Assembly: GCF_000425345.1 (NCBI RefSeq) | Contig: NZ_AUDG01000013.1 | Coordinates: forward strand, 1-64,000 | DNA length: 64,000 nt | Reading direction: 5' to 3' | From: Rheinheimera baltica DSM 14885 | Lineage (GTDB): Bacteria; Pseudomonadota; Gammaproteobacteria; Enterobacterales; Alteromonadaceae | Shown: one piece after another, positions 19,915-27,024 of the stretch | Numbering within the stretch: position 1 is the first letter of the stretch | Layout: each line of letters opens with the position of its first letter | Program-made: the position numbers and the translations under genes | Notes under the pieces: generated by a model | What the model was told of the DNA's origin: nothing | Databases searched by the model: none | The model's input: the letters and a program-made list of their open reading frames with translations, nothing else

Positions 19915-20676
19915 TTAATTTGCTTGAGCTTTCTCTTCTTCCTTTTCTGGATTCAGCAGTAATTCAAATCTATCTAAATTTTTGATATCACATTCGTCTG
20001 TAAATTTTGCATCAAAGCCCAACAAAGAAATCAATTCACGTTTACTGGAAGAGAGCAGTTCTATAGCCTCCATATGCTCCCCGTACATGCTGTTCAAATA
20101 ACTGATAGCATCGCTACGATTTTTGGTTTGGCGTGATTTCCATGCTGGCTCATGATGAAATAATCTATTCCTGAAACGATTGAGCGTCCCCATTTTCTGA
20201 AAAATGGTATTAAGCGATACATTCTGCTGTTTAGCATTCGGAAAACATTTGTGAAGTTGAAACTGCCAAATATTATGTTCTTTATCCCGAGGGTTGTTGT
20301 AATCCTTATGTAGCATGTGGACCCAAAAACCGAAGGGTAATCGAGAGACAAGATCACCGCTGGTATAATACTTAGCGCCAATCTCCTCAATGCATTGCTG
20401 CTCGGCAAAGCTGACTTGTTTTCTGGACTCTTCACTGATCGGGACACGTTTGTACCATTCATCGTCTTTGAACTGAGCGGTAACTGCTTTATGTATAGAG
20501 TTTCTTAGCGTAACTTCTAATAACTGAACAACGGTAAAGAAGTGACTCATAATCCCCTGCATAGCCATGTATACGGCAATTACCTCACTGTCTGATTTGC
20601 ATTCTAAGACTTGTCTATAAGTTTCAAGCTTTTCAGTGGATAGTCCCTGTTTTATCTCGTCTAAATCCACAAACAT
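19915..20676 (-). CDS. Abi-like protein with HEPN RNase motif
   Basis: The protein is 253 residues. The N-terminal helical part (VVQLLEVTLRNSIHKAV) and the segment LPFGFWVHML followed by LNRFRNRLFHHEP are typical of the Abi_2/AbiD-AbiF group of abortive-infection proteins. RNRLFH is the RxxxxH motif of HEPN ribonucleases. The likely role is phage-triggered RNA cleavage and growth arrest. It lies alone between tnsA and the right end of element B, on the same strand as the tns operon but separated from it by about 100 bp. A glutamate-rich tail ends the protein. No antitoxin overlaps it. Confidence 0.72.
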   Translation of the reverse strand: MFVDLDEIKQGLSTEKLETYRQVLECKSDSEVIAVYMAMQGIMSHFFTVVQLLEVTLRNSIHKAVTAQFKDDEWYKRVPISEESRKQVSFAEQQCIEEIGAKYYTSGDLVSRLPFGFWVHMLHKDYNNPRDKEHNIWQFQLHKCFPNAKQQNVSLNTIFQKMGTLNRFRNRLFHHEPAWKSRQTKNRSDAISYLNSMYGEHMEAIELLSSSKRELISLLGFDAKFTDECDIKNLDRFELLLNPEKEEEKAQAN

Positions 20677-20790
20677 TTGCCCTTATTAAATTTATTATGT
20701 ATATTTGTATGCACTGAGGCATAGCCTCTTGTTGTGATAGCCCTGTCCTCTTACGCTCTAACGAGTATTGACAACAGGTAGCGAGTTTAA

Positions 20791-20812
20791 GAGCCACCTT
20801 TTTAGGTGGCTC
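20791..20812 (+). terminator. Hairpin in the 20677-21066 intergenic region
   Basis: GAGCCACC pairs with GGTGGCTC around a short AT loop. The T-tract after it is weak. It lies upstream of the Abi-like gene start, between divergent genes, and its role is uncertain. Apart from this hairpin and the small reading frame at 20925, I see nothing in the 390-base gap. Confidence 0.4.
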
Positions 20813-20924
20813 ACTTGTTTCTGGTAGTACGACACATCCTATCCTTACCGCACCATAAAAGTCTAACCCGAATAGTTAAATACATAGTGACGAATGGCAT
20901 AGTAACTATTGAGCCTCAAAAAAG

Positions 20925-21029
20925 ATGAAAAAACTGCGTGCCGCCGTCAAGTTGTTGGGCTTTAATCAACTGACCGAGGATCAACAATCTCAAGCAGAGG
21001 CACTGATTGTTGGTCTCAACAGTAGGTAA
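20925..21029 (+). CDS. Possible 34-residue ORF
   Basis: ATG at 20925 opens a frame ending in TAA at 21029. It encodes a basic, helix-like peptide starting MKKLRAAVKLLGFNQLTEDQ. AAAAAG just upstream is a poor ribosome binding site. It lies 37 bp before the antitoxin-like gene on the same strand. It may be a real small protein or the tail of a decayed gene. I do not recognise it. Confidence 0.25.
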   Translation: MKKLRAAVKLLGFNQLTEDQQSQAEALIVGLNSR

Positions 21030-21066
21030 AGCTAGCTTATACGGCTATCCCTGACACAGTATTGGA

Positions 21067-21357
21067 ATGACATATGCCACCAAAACATATGGTACTCCTA
21101 CCATATCAATAGGAAAGTTCATAACGAACCCAACTGCTGCGCTTGCAGAAGCGAAAGGTGATGCAATTGCTGTGCTATCTGATAATCAGATCCAATTTTA
21201 TGCGGTGCCGGCGTCACTGTTTGAAGAAATGACGGCATTTTGTGAGTTTGCCCAGCGCGGTACTACTTCACTGAAACACCTCCAAGCCAAGTTCACCGCC
21301 CCAGATATTGAGATGGAGAAATTGGCTACCGAGATGGCAAAAAAGCTCAAGCGTTAG
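21067..21357 (+). CDS. Phd/YefM (RelB-like) type II antitoxin, no toxin evident
   Basis: The protein is 96 residues. The segment SIGKFITNPTAALAEAKGDA followed by IAVLSDNQIQFYAVPASLFEEM is the DNA-binding fold typical of Phd/YefM/StbD antitoxins: SxxxFxxNP, then the VLxxNxxxFYxVP strand pair. The C-terminal part (from about residue 65) would wrap a toxin. No toxin frame follows: only 60 bases separate it from the end of the convergent gene. It may be an orphan that protects from a toxin elsewhere, or a decayed toxin-antitoxin pair. Confidence 0.72.
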   Translation: MTYATKTYGTPTISIGKFITNPTAALAEAKGDAIAVLSDNQIQFYAVPASLFEEMTAFCEFAQRGTTSLKHLQAKFTAPDIEMEKLATEMAKKLKR

Positions 21358-21417
21358 TCAGTTAAATACCACGGTTAGGCCTGGTGACAACATAGAAGAT
21401 AAAACAGTCATCGAGGC

Positions 21418-22059
21418 TTACCACTCAAAATCCGGCCAATCCTCGCCGCTGTTGGTGAATGCCGTTGGTGGTATGACATCGGGACTGAATTTGGCGTCTG
21501 AGAGCGCCATGATGCCATACATAGGGTCAAACGTTTGTAACACTTTTGCCAAGGTTGTCAGGCGTTGCTGCGGGGAGAGTCTGATAAAATAACTGATCCG
21601 ACTATCAAGAATACTATCGACATGCATGTAAGATGCATTACCTATCGCCTTTATTCTGAATATGATTTCATCGGCAGCGGCTGGCATCGCAGAGCGAACC
21701 GCTGACTCAACAACATACTCCAACTCAAACATCACGGCCTGATCAAGCTTGCTGGTTGGAATAAATGCCATCGCTTGGCGTAATATACCTATCTGTGTAA
21801 GCAACACAGGCCAAAGAATTTCAACACCGAAAATGCGGTATCGCTCATCTTCAAAGTCCCCCCGATACTCTTCACTGCGCTCGCCCTGATAAGCCTTGCG
21901 GAAATCATAAGCCAGGCCCAGCACAAAGCCCTCTTTATCCTCAATATAGTCGCTTTGCTCCACCACATGATGAACAAATTCATGTAGTCGGGATAATGTG
22001 CAAAAGTCTCCCCAAAGCGCAATGCCGGCATGATTAGGGGTTAGTCTGAACTCCAGCAT
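21418..22059 (-). CDS. Conserved-looking protein of unknown function, element B right cargo
   Basis: The protein is 213 residues. The opening LEFRLTPNHAGIALWGDFC followed by a short-helix region is like a family of uncharacterised small bacterial proteins (I think DUF6904, not verified). No catalytic motif, signal peptide or membrane segment is visible. The end is acidic and aromatic (GEDWPDFEW). It is convergent with the antitoxin-like gene and is the cargo gene closest to the right end. The region upstream carries two copies of a palindrome that could be its regulator site. Confidence 0.55.
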   Translation of the reverse strand: MLEFRLTPNHAGIALWGDFCTLSRLHEFVHHVVEQSDYIEDKEGFVLGLAYDFRKAYQGERSEEYRGDFEDERYRIFGVEILWPVLLTQIGILRQAMAFIPTSKLDQAVMFELEYVVESAVRSAMPAAADEIIFRIKAIGNASYMHVDSILDSRISYFIRLSPQQRLTTLAKVLQTFDPMYGIMALSDAKFSPDVIPPTAFTNSGEDWPDFEW

Positions 22060-22119
22060 TTCCTCTCCTTTGGGTGGCCCTTACTGAGTAGCGAATGTGT
22101 ATTTGAAGCAAAATTGAAC

Positions 22120-22139
22120 AATTTCGGCATGCCGAAATT
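22120..22139. promoter_or_regulatory. Perfect 20-bp palindrome AATTTCGGCATGCCGAAATT (copy 1)
   Basis: This perfect dyad lies 61 bp upstream of the start of the 213-residue gene. Its core recurs at 22342-22357. Such symmetry fits a dimeric regulator site rather than a terminator. Confidence 0.5.
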
Positions 22140-22198
22140 TGTATTGGTTGTACCGGACCAAGTAAATCACTATTAACATCCGGAATACATATGAAAAA

Positions 22199-22222
22199 AC
22201 CGCCTTGGTATGGCGGTCTTTT
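22199..22222. terminator. Bidirectional terminator-like hairpin
   Basis: ACCGCC (22199-22204) pairs with GGCGGT (22212-22217). The stem has AAAAAA on the left and CTTTTC on the right, so it can act on both strands. It lies between the two palindrome copies. Confidence 0.5.
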
Positions 22223-22341
22223 CGTAGCGCTGGTTGGTGGCCACGCTGTAGTTGAACGTACTTAATCTTCAGAACAAATATTACGCCAACTTCTATTTGA
22301 AATCAAACACACTAATGTGCCGTTTAAGGACGATAAGCTAT

Positions 22342-22357
22342 TTTCGGCATGCCGAAA
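22342..22357. promoter_or_regulatory. 16-bp palindrome TTTCGGCATGCCGAAA (copy 2)
   Basis: The same core as at 22120-22139, 222 bp away. The stretch between the copies (22140-22341) has no gene I can support. Confidence 0.45.
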
Positions 22358-22374
22358 TATATCCGGAATTTCAA

Positions 22375-22403
22375 GCATAAAAAAGCTGCTTCGGAAAGCA
22401 GCT
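22375..22403 (-). terminator. Intrinsic terminator just inside the right end of element B
   Basis: AGCTGCTT (22384-22391) pairs with AAGCAGCT (22396-22403). On the minus strand the stem is followed by TTTTTT. It stands about 70 bp inside the tip and would stop transcription entering from the glmS side. Confidence 0.75.
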
Positions 22404-22409
22404 ATTTAT

Positions 22410-22475
22410 GATGAAACTATATTTTTAACGATGCATCTCTATTTTTCGGGATGACACTTTATTTTAATCCCACTG
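22410..22475 (-). repeat. Right end of element B: three TnsB-type repeats
   Basis: Three sites of exactly 20 bp lie head to tail: 22410-22429 (GATGAAACTATATTTTTAAC), 22430-22449 and 22450-22469. The tip follows. Its minus strand starts CAGTGGG, whereas the other right tips read TGTGGG, so this end is altered at its last bases and may be inactive. Confidence 0.75.
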
Positions 22476-22480
22476 TTTAT
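22476..22480. repeat. 5-bp target duplication TTTAT between element B and the mini-element
   Basis: The same pentamer occurs at 6935-6939, 22718-22722 and 35794-35798. Confidence 0.7.
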
Positions 22481-22717
22481 TGCCAAAATAGTTCTAAAGT
22501 GAATTGAGCTACAGGCGGCATATTTTGGCTGAAATGCCTGAACTTACGACAAAATAGTTTTAAAGTAAATTGAGTGATTTTTATCTGTAAGAGGAAGATT
22601 AAACACCCAACTAAAGCAAGATGACAAGGTTTATCAGTATGTTACGAAAACCTAATGAAACATCAATTTAGATCTATTTTGTCCACTTTAGAACTATTTT
22701 GTCCAACCACACCCACA
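22481..22717 (-). mobile_element. 237-bp miniature Tn7-like element without genes
   Basis: The unit is flanked by TTTAT on both sides. Its right part has two repeats, 22664-22683 and 22684-22703 (TTTAGAACTATTTTGTC type), and ends CCCACA. Its left part has sites at 22482-22501 and 22548-22567 (CAAAATAGTTCTAAAG type). These match the repeat family of element C, not A or B. The left tip (TGCCAAAATAG) lacks about six bases found in other ends, and the right tip has six extra. No reading frame fits inside. It is either a deletion derivative moved in trans by C-type TnsABC or a collapsed larger element. Confidence 0.65.
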
Positions 22718-22722
22718 TTTAT
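22718..22722. repeat. 5-bp target duplication TTTAT between mini-element and element A
   Basis: It lies in the perfectly symmetric junction CCCACA-TTTAT-TGTGGG. Confidence 0.88.
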
Positions 22723-22870
22723 TGTGGGAGAGTAATAAAGATTCATACTGATATGCTCTCTAGGCCCTTTATTGCTGTGCAGGGGATACCGACTAGATAA
22801 ATTATAGTTTCATACTGAATAGCAAAAAACTACCGAAACCAAGTCATTTTGAGTAATAAAGTTTCATACT
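22723..22870 (+). repeat. Left end of element A with three spaced TnsB-type sites
   Basis: The tip is TGTGGGAG. Sites in the AGTAATAAAGTTTCATACTG family occur at 22731-22750, about 22799-22818 (imperfect) and 22851-22870. The spacing is wide, as in Tn7 left ends. Confidence 0.82.
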
Positions 22871-22890
22871 AAAAGTATATAACTAAAGCC

Positions 22891-24459
22891 TCAACCACCC
22901 GGCCTCGCCATTACATATGCCTTCCTAAAATCGTCTTGAAAACGAGTTTTTTCATCTGGAATTGATTCTAAAAGGTAATTAAACGCGTTGCGAGCTTCTC
23001 TTCCCCAAGCGCCAGACTCTAACTGCTGATTATACCACTCTTTAGCTTTAACTCGACTTGCTCTAATTTCTTTTAATGCATAATCTTTAAAGCAAACTTG
23101 TTTTGAGTAACCAGCTATTTTTTCCTCCCAAAAAGTGCTCTTATCGGATAGCTCAAATAAAAAGTTCGCTAACATTCCTTCTGGATTGATTTTTCCAGGC
23201 AAGCAAATATAGTTTTTTAATTTTGCTCCCTTAACTTTATCTCGAGCATCGCCATCAAGCACTACAATCGAATTTGGAGAGGTAAAGCTGGCAACTTTCT
23301 TCTGACCTAATTGAATAAGGTTGCCACAGCCCATGGTTATTCCAGGAAAATCAAGGCCTTTAAACTTTTGACCAAGCAGAGCTTTCGTAAAATGGATACA
23401 TTCTTTGTCTTCAGTATAAACGGGTATTCTAGGTACAGATATTTTTTTCCCTATGGCAGCATTTAGATTATAGGTGATTTTTTCAAAGCTGGGACTCTCT
23501 TCCGCACATACCTCACCGTCAACCTTTGTAAGGTAAATTGTATTGAACTGCTTCTCTCGCCCTTTAGAACTTTTCAATTCGCAAATTTTTTCAAGAAGAT
23601 GTAGCGAATGCGTTGAGGCAATAATTTGAATGTCACTCTTACTGCAAACAGAACTCAAAAATTCTAATAACTTGACCTGAGATGCTGGATATAGAGTTGC
23701 ATCAATTTCATCTATAGCAAGAATTCCGCCTCTATATTCTTTAGGATACTTGCTTTTTAATCTCTGAAATGAAATTACTGCAAGTAATACTCTTCCTAGA
23801 TTATCTTGCCCTGCTGAGTTGGAGTTCCAGTCATAGTAATCAGTAGTAACTCCAATAGTATTTTTATTGCTACTTTCCAAATAATCAACAGATTCAAGAT
23901 TATCACTGATTAGCAGGATTTTATTATAACTATCTGAAAACCAGGCTATCTCTTTGTCTGATAACTGAATGTCTTTTTCTTTGACCCTGCCAGCTTCGGC
24001 TATAGGTATCAAACGCTTTAGGCTTAAAAATATGACCGGCAACTGCACGTAACCACTACCAGCATCTCTTTTCCCTTTCTGCCAAAAACGAATGCTCTCC
24101 TGTTCTAGAGATTTTCTCGCAATGCTCTCAATTGCAAATCCGCCATCTTCATCAGTATCTGGGTGGAAATCTTTTTCTCGCAAATAAAGAGTCCAGTGAT
24201 GCTCGCCAGGTAAATCAAGAGTCGGTGACAACCTGAATTTGTCCTGAAAGGCTGAACGAAAAGAGCCGCCCGTTAAAGGTTTTTCGTTTGAGAAAGGGTG
24301 TCCACTCGGCGGTATAGTAAATGTCTGGGTGAGTATCCCTAATAGAGTGCTTTTTTGAGTGCCATTTTGACCTGCAATCAACGTGATGTAATCACCAAGA
24401 GAAAACTCAACGTTTTTAAAGCCTCTAAATAAGCTTATACTTACTTTATTAATAATCAT
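22891..24459 (-). CDS. OLD-like AAA ATPase with TOPRIM-like C-terminal part, element A cargo
   Basis: The protein is 522 residues. It has an SMC/ABC-type ATPase domain with Walker A at residues 30-38 (GQNGTQKST), a signature-like segment near 215 (SAGQDNLGR), Walker B at 246-252 (ILAIDEID) and an H-loop (ASTHS). TOPRIM-like acidic residues follow: E350 (VYTEDK) and D402/D404 (VVLDGDA). OLD-family proteins are ATP-regulated nucleases used in phage defence. The Walker A loop has Q where most families have G. It is the last gene of the ParB-Dam-OLD cassette, 76 bp after the methylase. Confidence 0.78.
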   Translation of the reverse strand: MIINKVSISLFRGFKNVEFSLGDYITLIAGQNGTQKSTLLGILTQTFTIPPSGHPFSNEKPLTGGSFRSAFQDKFRLSPTLDLPGEHHWTLYLREKDFHPDTDEDGGFAIESIARKSLEQESIRFWQKGKRDAGSGYVQLPVIFLSLKRLIPIAEAGRVKEKDIQLSDKEIAWFSDSYNKILLISDNLESVDYLESSNKNTIGVTTDYYDWNSNSAGQDNLGRVLLAVISFQRLKSKYPKEYRGGILAIDEIDATLYPASQVKLLEFLSSVCSKSDIQIIASTHSLHLLEKICELKSSKGREKQFNTIYLTKVDGEVCAEESPSFEKITYNLNAAIGKKISVPRIPVYTEDKECIHFTKALLGQKFKGLDFPGITMGCGNLIQLGQKKVASFTSPNSIVVLDGDARDKVKGAKLKNYICLPGKINPEGMLANFLFELSDKSTFWEEKIAGYSKQVCFKDYALKEIRASRVKAKEWYNQQLESGAWGREARNAFNYLLESIPDEKTRFQDDFRKAYVMARPGG

Positions 24460-24535
24460 TACTAACTCTTATACATCCTATGTAAAATGATTATTCAACC
24501 TATTGGTCGTTAGTTACAAGCACTCTAAAAGAAAC

Positions 24536-25429
24536 TCATGCCTGCTGAGAGATTTTTTGGCGATAAAACCTTTTTACTTCTGCAAAAGTTATATCGGGCT
24601 TAAAGCCTGTCTTAGTCAATTCAGGAGAATGAATAATCACTTCAGAACCTTTACACTTAGTTTGAGCAGTGTAAGTCAAGCCAAAGGACTCAGGGGAATA
24701 TTCTGCGTAAATCCCGCAAATTTCAGGAGTGTCATCATAAGTAACGATCCACGGTTGTTTGATGCGTTTAATGCTTTCAAATAGCCGATAATGATCATCA
24801 TGTTCAAAAAAGTTTTGGTATAACCCTTTGCCTTTAACATAGTAAGGCGGATCTATATTGATTAATGCAAGCCCTTCAATATCAGGGACATATTCTTCTA
24901 TAAATTGAGTTGCATCTAAATTAGTTAGTCTTATGTCAGCGCGTCTTACAGCAATTGCGTTTATTTGCTCAATCAATCGCTCTTTATTAAATCGACAATC
25001 AAGCTTATACGTACCATTTTGCTCCAGGCCGCCAATAACACCTGCTTTTATAATTCCAGACCGATTGGTCCTATTTAAGAAAAACGTAGCGAAACCAAGT
25101 TTCAGATAACCTGTGGGCTTTTCCCTGTATATATCCCGCTGCTTATACCATTCATCCATCGTGACAGGGGTAGTCCGGATTAACTCAGAAAGCTCATCTG
25201 TTTTATAAAGTACACAGTACCAAAATGCATGAATAGCAGGGTCCAGATCGTTGATATAGACTCTTCTGGCATGGTTATTTAACAACAGATACCATGCAAT
25301 AGCACCGCCTCCAGCAAACGGCTCTACATAGGAAGCTCCCTCAAGCCCATTGAGCTTCATGGTTTCAAGGACATATGCTGTAAGCTTGGATTTCCCACCC
25401 GGATATCTTAGAGGAGAGCAGAACATCAA
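24536..25429 (-). CDS. Dam-family DNA adenine methyltransferase, element A cargo
   Basis: The protein is 297 residues. It opens with the Dam hallmark RYPGGKSK (8-15), followed by the SAM-binding EPFAGGGAI (36-44) and the catalytic DPPYY (193-197). It methylates adenine N6 in a target that cannot be read from sequence; GATC is possible but not assured. Its start overlaps the end of the ParB-like gene by 4 bp, so the two are coupled. It may provide self-marking for the ATPase/nuclease downstream. Confidence 0.9.
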   Translation of the reverse strand: MMFCSPLRYPGGKSKLTAYVLETMKLNGLEGASYVEPFAGGGAIAWYLLLNNHARRVYINDLDPAIHAFWYCVLYKTDELSELIRTTPVTMDEWYKQRDIYREKPTGYLKLGFATFFLNRTNRSGIIKAGVIGGLEQNGTYKLDCRFNKERLIEQINAIAVRRADIRLTNLDATQFIEEYVPDIEGLALINIDPPYYVKGKGLYQNFFEHDDHYRLFESIKRIKQPWIVTYDDTPEICGIYAEYSPESFGLTYTAQTKCKGSEVIIHSPELTKTGFKPDITFAEVKRFYRQKISQQA

Positions 25430-26940
25430 ATTTCCTTCAAGTTAATCAGTATACTTAGCAAAGGTGAGAGCATATCCCAAAACCGATTTAGAAACTGAGG
25501 CTCTACCTTATGTACCTTGTTGCCATGAATATACTCATTAAGCGTATTCAAACTATGGTCATTACTATTATGTAACAGCTGGTCAATTACTTTATTTGCA
25601 TCACGATCATCTATAAACTCTCCGCGCAAAATTGTGAGCTTTTGACTTAGAGTAATTTCATGATAGCCCTTTTTTTCCCTTCTGGCCATCTCTACTTTTA
25701 GTTCACTACTGTTGATATATTCATCAACAGCTAACTCGAGAAATATACGTATTGATGCAGCTGAGACATTTGGATACTTGTAAACCGGTAGACCTTGCAA
25801 CTCTTCAAACAGAGCCTTAATCTTGTAGTTTGAATGCGTAATTCTATGGTATTTATCAGTTAATTGGCGTCTCTTAGGATTACCTTTAAGTGATGTTTTT
25901 GGTGTTAATTCCGGTGTTAATTCCGGCTTTAAATCGATATTACTGTTGTCTTGTGAATTATCTATTTTCAACACAGATGGGTTATCTTGTGTGGGGAGCG
26001 CAACATTAGTTGATTCTACTTCATTTATGGATTTAACTTTGGGTAAATAATCAAAAATCTCTTGGAACTTTGAGTCTATAGTTCGAGTATTCACCATAAA
26101 ACCCAGTTCATTGTTTTTATTCAACATAAGTTTCAAAAATTTGGCGTATGCTACGTAAAAACTGTTAGCATCAGCGTTAATAAGAACTCCAGAGTCGTCA
26201 AACTCAATATGCCAAGCGGCCCTTACCTGACTATTACCAAACCAGCGCTCCAACACAGTCATGCTTATCCGGTGACTATAAGCCTGCTCTCGCTCTTCTA
26301 ATGTTAGATATTTAGTAACATCAGGGTGAGTCGCTATGTCTCGAATTTTTACGTAGCGCAGCGCATCAATTATTGCGGCTCTTTTAAACCCAGTTAAGTT
26401 GATCGTTTCTTCAATATCTTGCCCAACTGAATCAAAAACATTGATGATAAATCGTTGCTGCTGGAGACGCTGCCACCTAATTTGATCACTTGCTGATGGA
26501 GAGTGTCGCTGCAGAATATACCAACGGCACTCTTCGTAAGACGGTGCCAAACATACTCTAATTTTTTCAATAGCATCACGATCGACTGTGCGTGACAGGC
26601 TTACCACAGTTTTGCGTATAGACAACGGTGCTTTATCAGGGGAGCGCAGTAACTTGAGTGCCATAACTCTGCGGTTACCCTCTGCAACAACAAAGTGTTG
26701 ATCCTCATTTTGCCAGACAACTACTGGGTCAAAAGACAAGAAGCCCCTTGTGGCAATTGACTTCATCAGATCAATAAATTTTTGCTCGTCAGTTGGATCT
26801 GCGATTAGTTCTTCGACATAATCTCTAACAGTAATTAACTTATTAGCTGGGTCAAGTCGTGGATTGTCATGCCACAGCTTCAAATTATCAACCGAGCGTA
26901 AAACTCTGTTTTCCCACCAATTTTTATTTTCTTTTGACAT
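25426..26940 (-). CDS. ParB/Srx-fold N-terminal domain protein, element A cargo
   Basis: The protein is 504 residues. The N-terminal domain (about 10-110) has the ParB/Srx signature, with AEGNRRVMALKLL at residues 86-98 preceded by a DPVVVWQ strand. This fold binds nucleotides and in some members cuts DNA. Residues 120-240 are helical and could hold the DNA-binding part. The central linker (about 310-350) is rich in S, N, T and P. The C-terminal domain is not recognised. It is the first gene of the cassette after tnsE and probably supplies DNA recognition or cleavage. It is not a plasmid partition protein: no ParA partner is nearby. Confidence 0.72.
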   Translation of the reverse strand: MSKENKNWWENRVLRSVDNLKLWHDNPRLDPANKLITVRDYVEELIADPTDEQKFIDLMKSIATRGFLSFDPVVVWQNEDQHFVVAEGNRRVMALKLLRSPDKAPLSIRKTVVSLSRTVDRDAIEKIRVCLAPSYEECRWYILQRHSPSASDQIRWQRLQQQRFIINVFDSVGQDIEETINLTGFKRAAIIDALRYVKIRDIATHPDVTKYLTLEEREQAYSHRISMTVLERWFGNSQVRAAWHIEFDDSGVLINADANSFYVAYAKFLKLMLNKNNELGFMVNTRTIDSKFQEIFDYLPKVKSINEVESTNVALPTQDNPSVLKIDNSQDNSNIDLKPELTPELTPKTSLKGNPKRRQLTDKYHRITHSNYKIKALFEELQGLPVYKYPNVSAASIRIFLELAVDEYINSSELKVEMARREKKGYHEITLSQKLTILRGEFIDDRDANKVIDQLLHNSNDHSLNTLNEYIHGNKVHKVEPQFLNRFWDMLSPLLSILINLKEI

Positions 26941-27024
26941 ATTCTGGACAACTTATTTACTGATAATTTTCCCTAATAGGTATTAGAATACACCGACGTA
27001 AGAAATAACGTAACCTTTTATAAT

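Larger units (their letters stand above)
6940..22475 (-). mobile_element. Tn7-like element B (15.5 kb)
   Basis: The element is bounded by TTTAT on both sides. It contains its own repeat family at both ends, a complete tnsABCDE operon, a left cargo of four genes (7127-12061) and a right cargo between tnsA and the right end (19915-22059). Its right tip is degenerate: the minus strand begins CAGTGGG rather than TGTGGG. The element lies between C and the mini-element, so it inserted after C. Confidence 0.88.

Noticed and set aside
21308-21592. Plus-strand frame of 94 residues overlapping the antitoxin end, considered as the missing toxin
   Set aside because: It overlaps both the antitoxin-like gene and the convergent 213-residue gene and has no RelE, PIN or Doc features.
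22720-22870. Regulatory repeats of the OLD-like gene
   Set aside because: The repeats match the right-end family of element A and have the spacing of a Tn7 left end, so they are transposon end sites.
25426-26940. Plasmid or chromosome partition ParB
   Set aside because: Only the N-terminal ParB/Srx fold is shared. There is no ParA partner and no parS nearby, and the true chromosomal parB is at 54170-55045.
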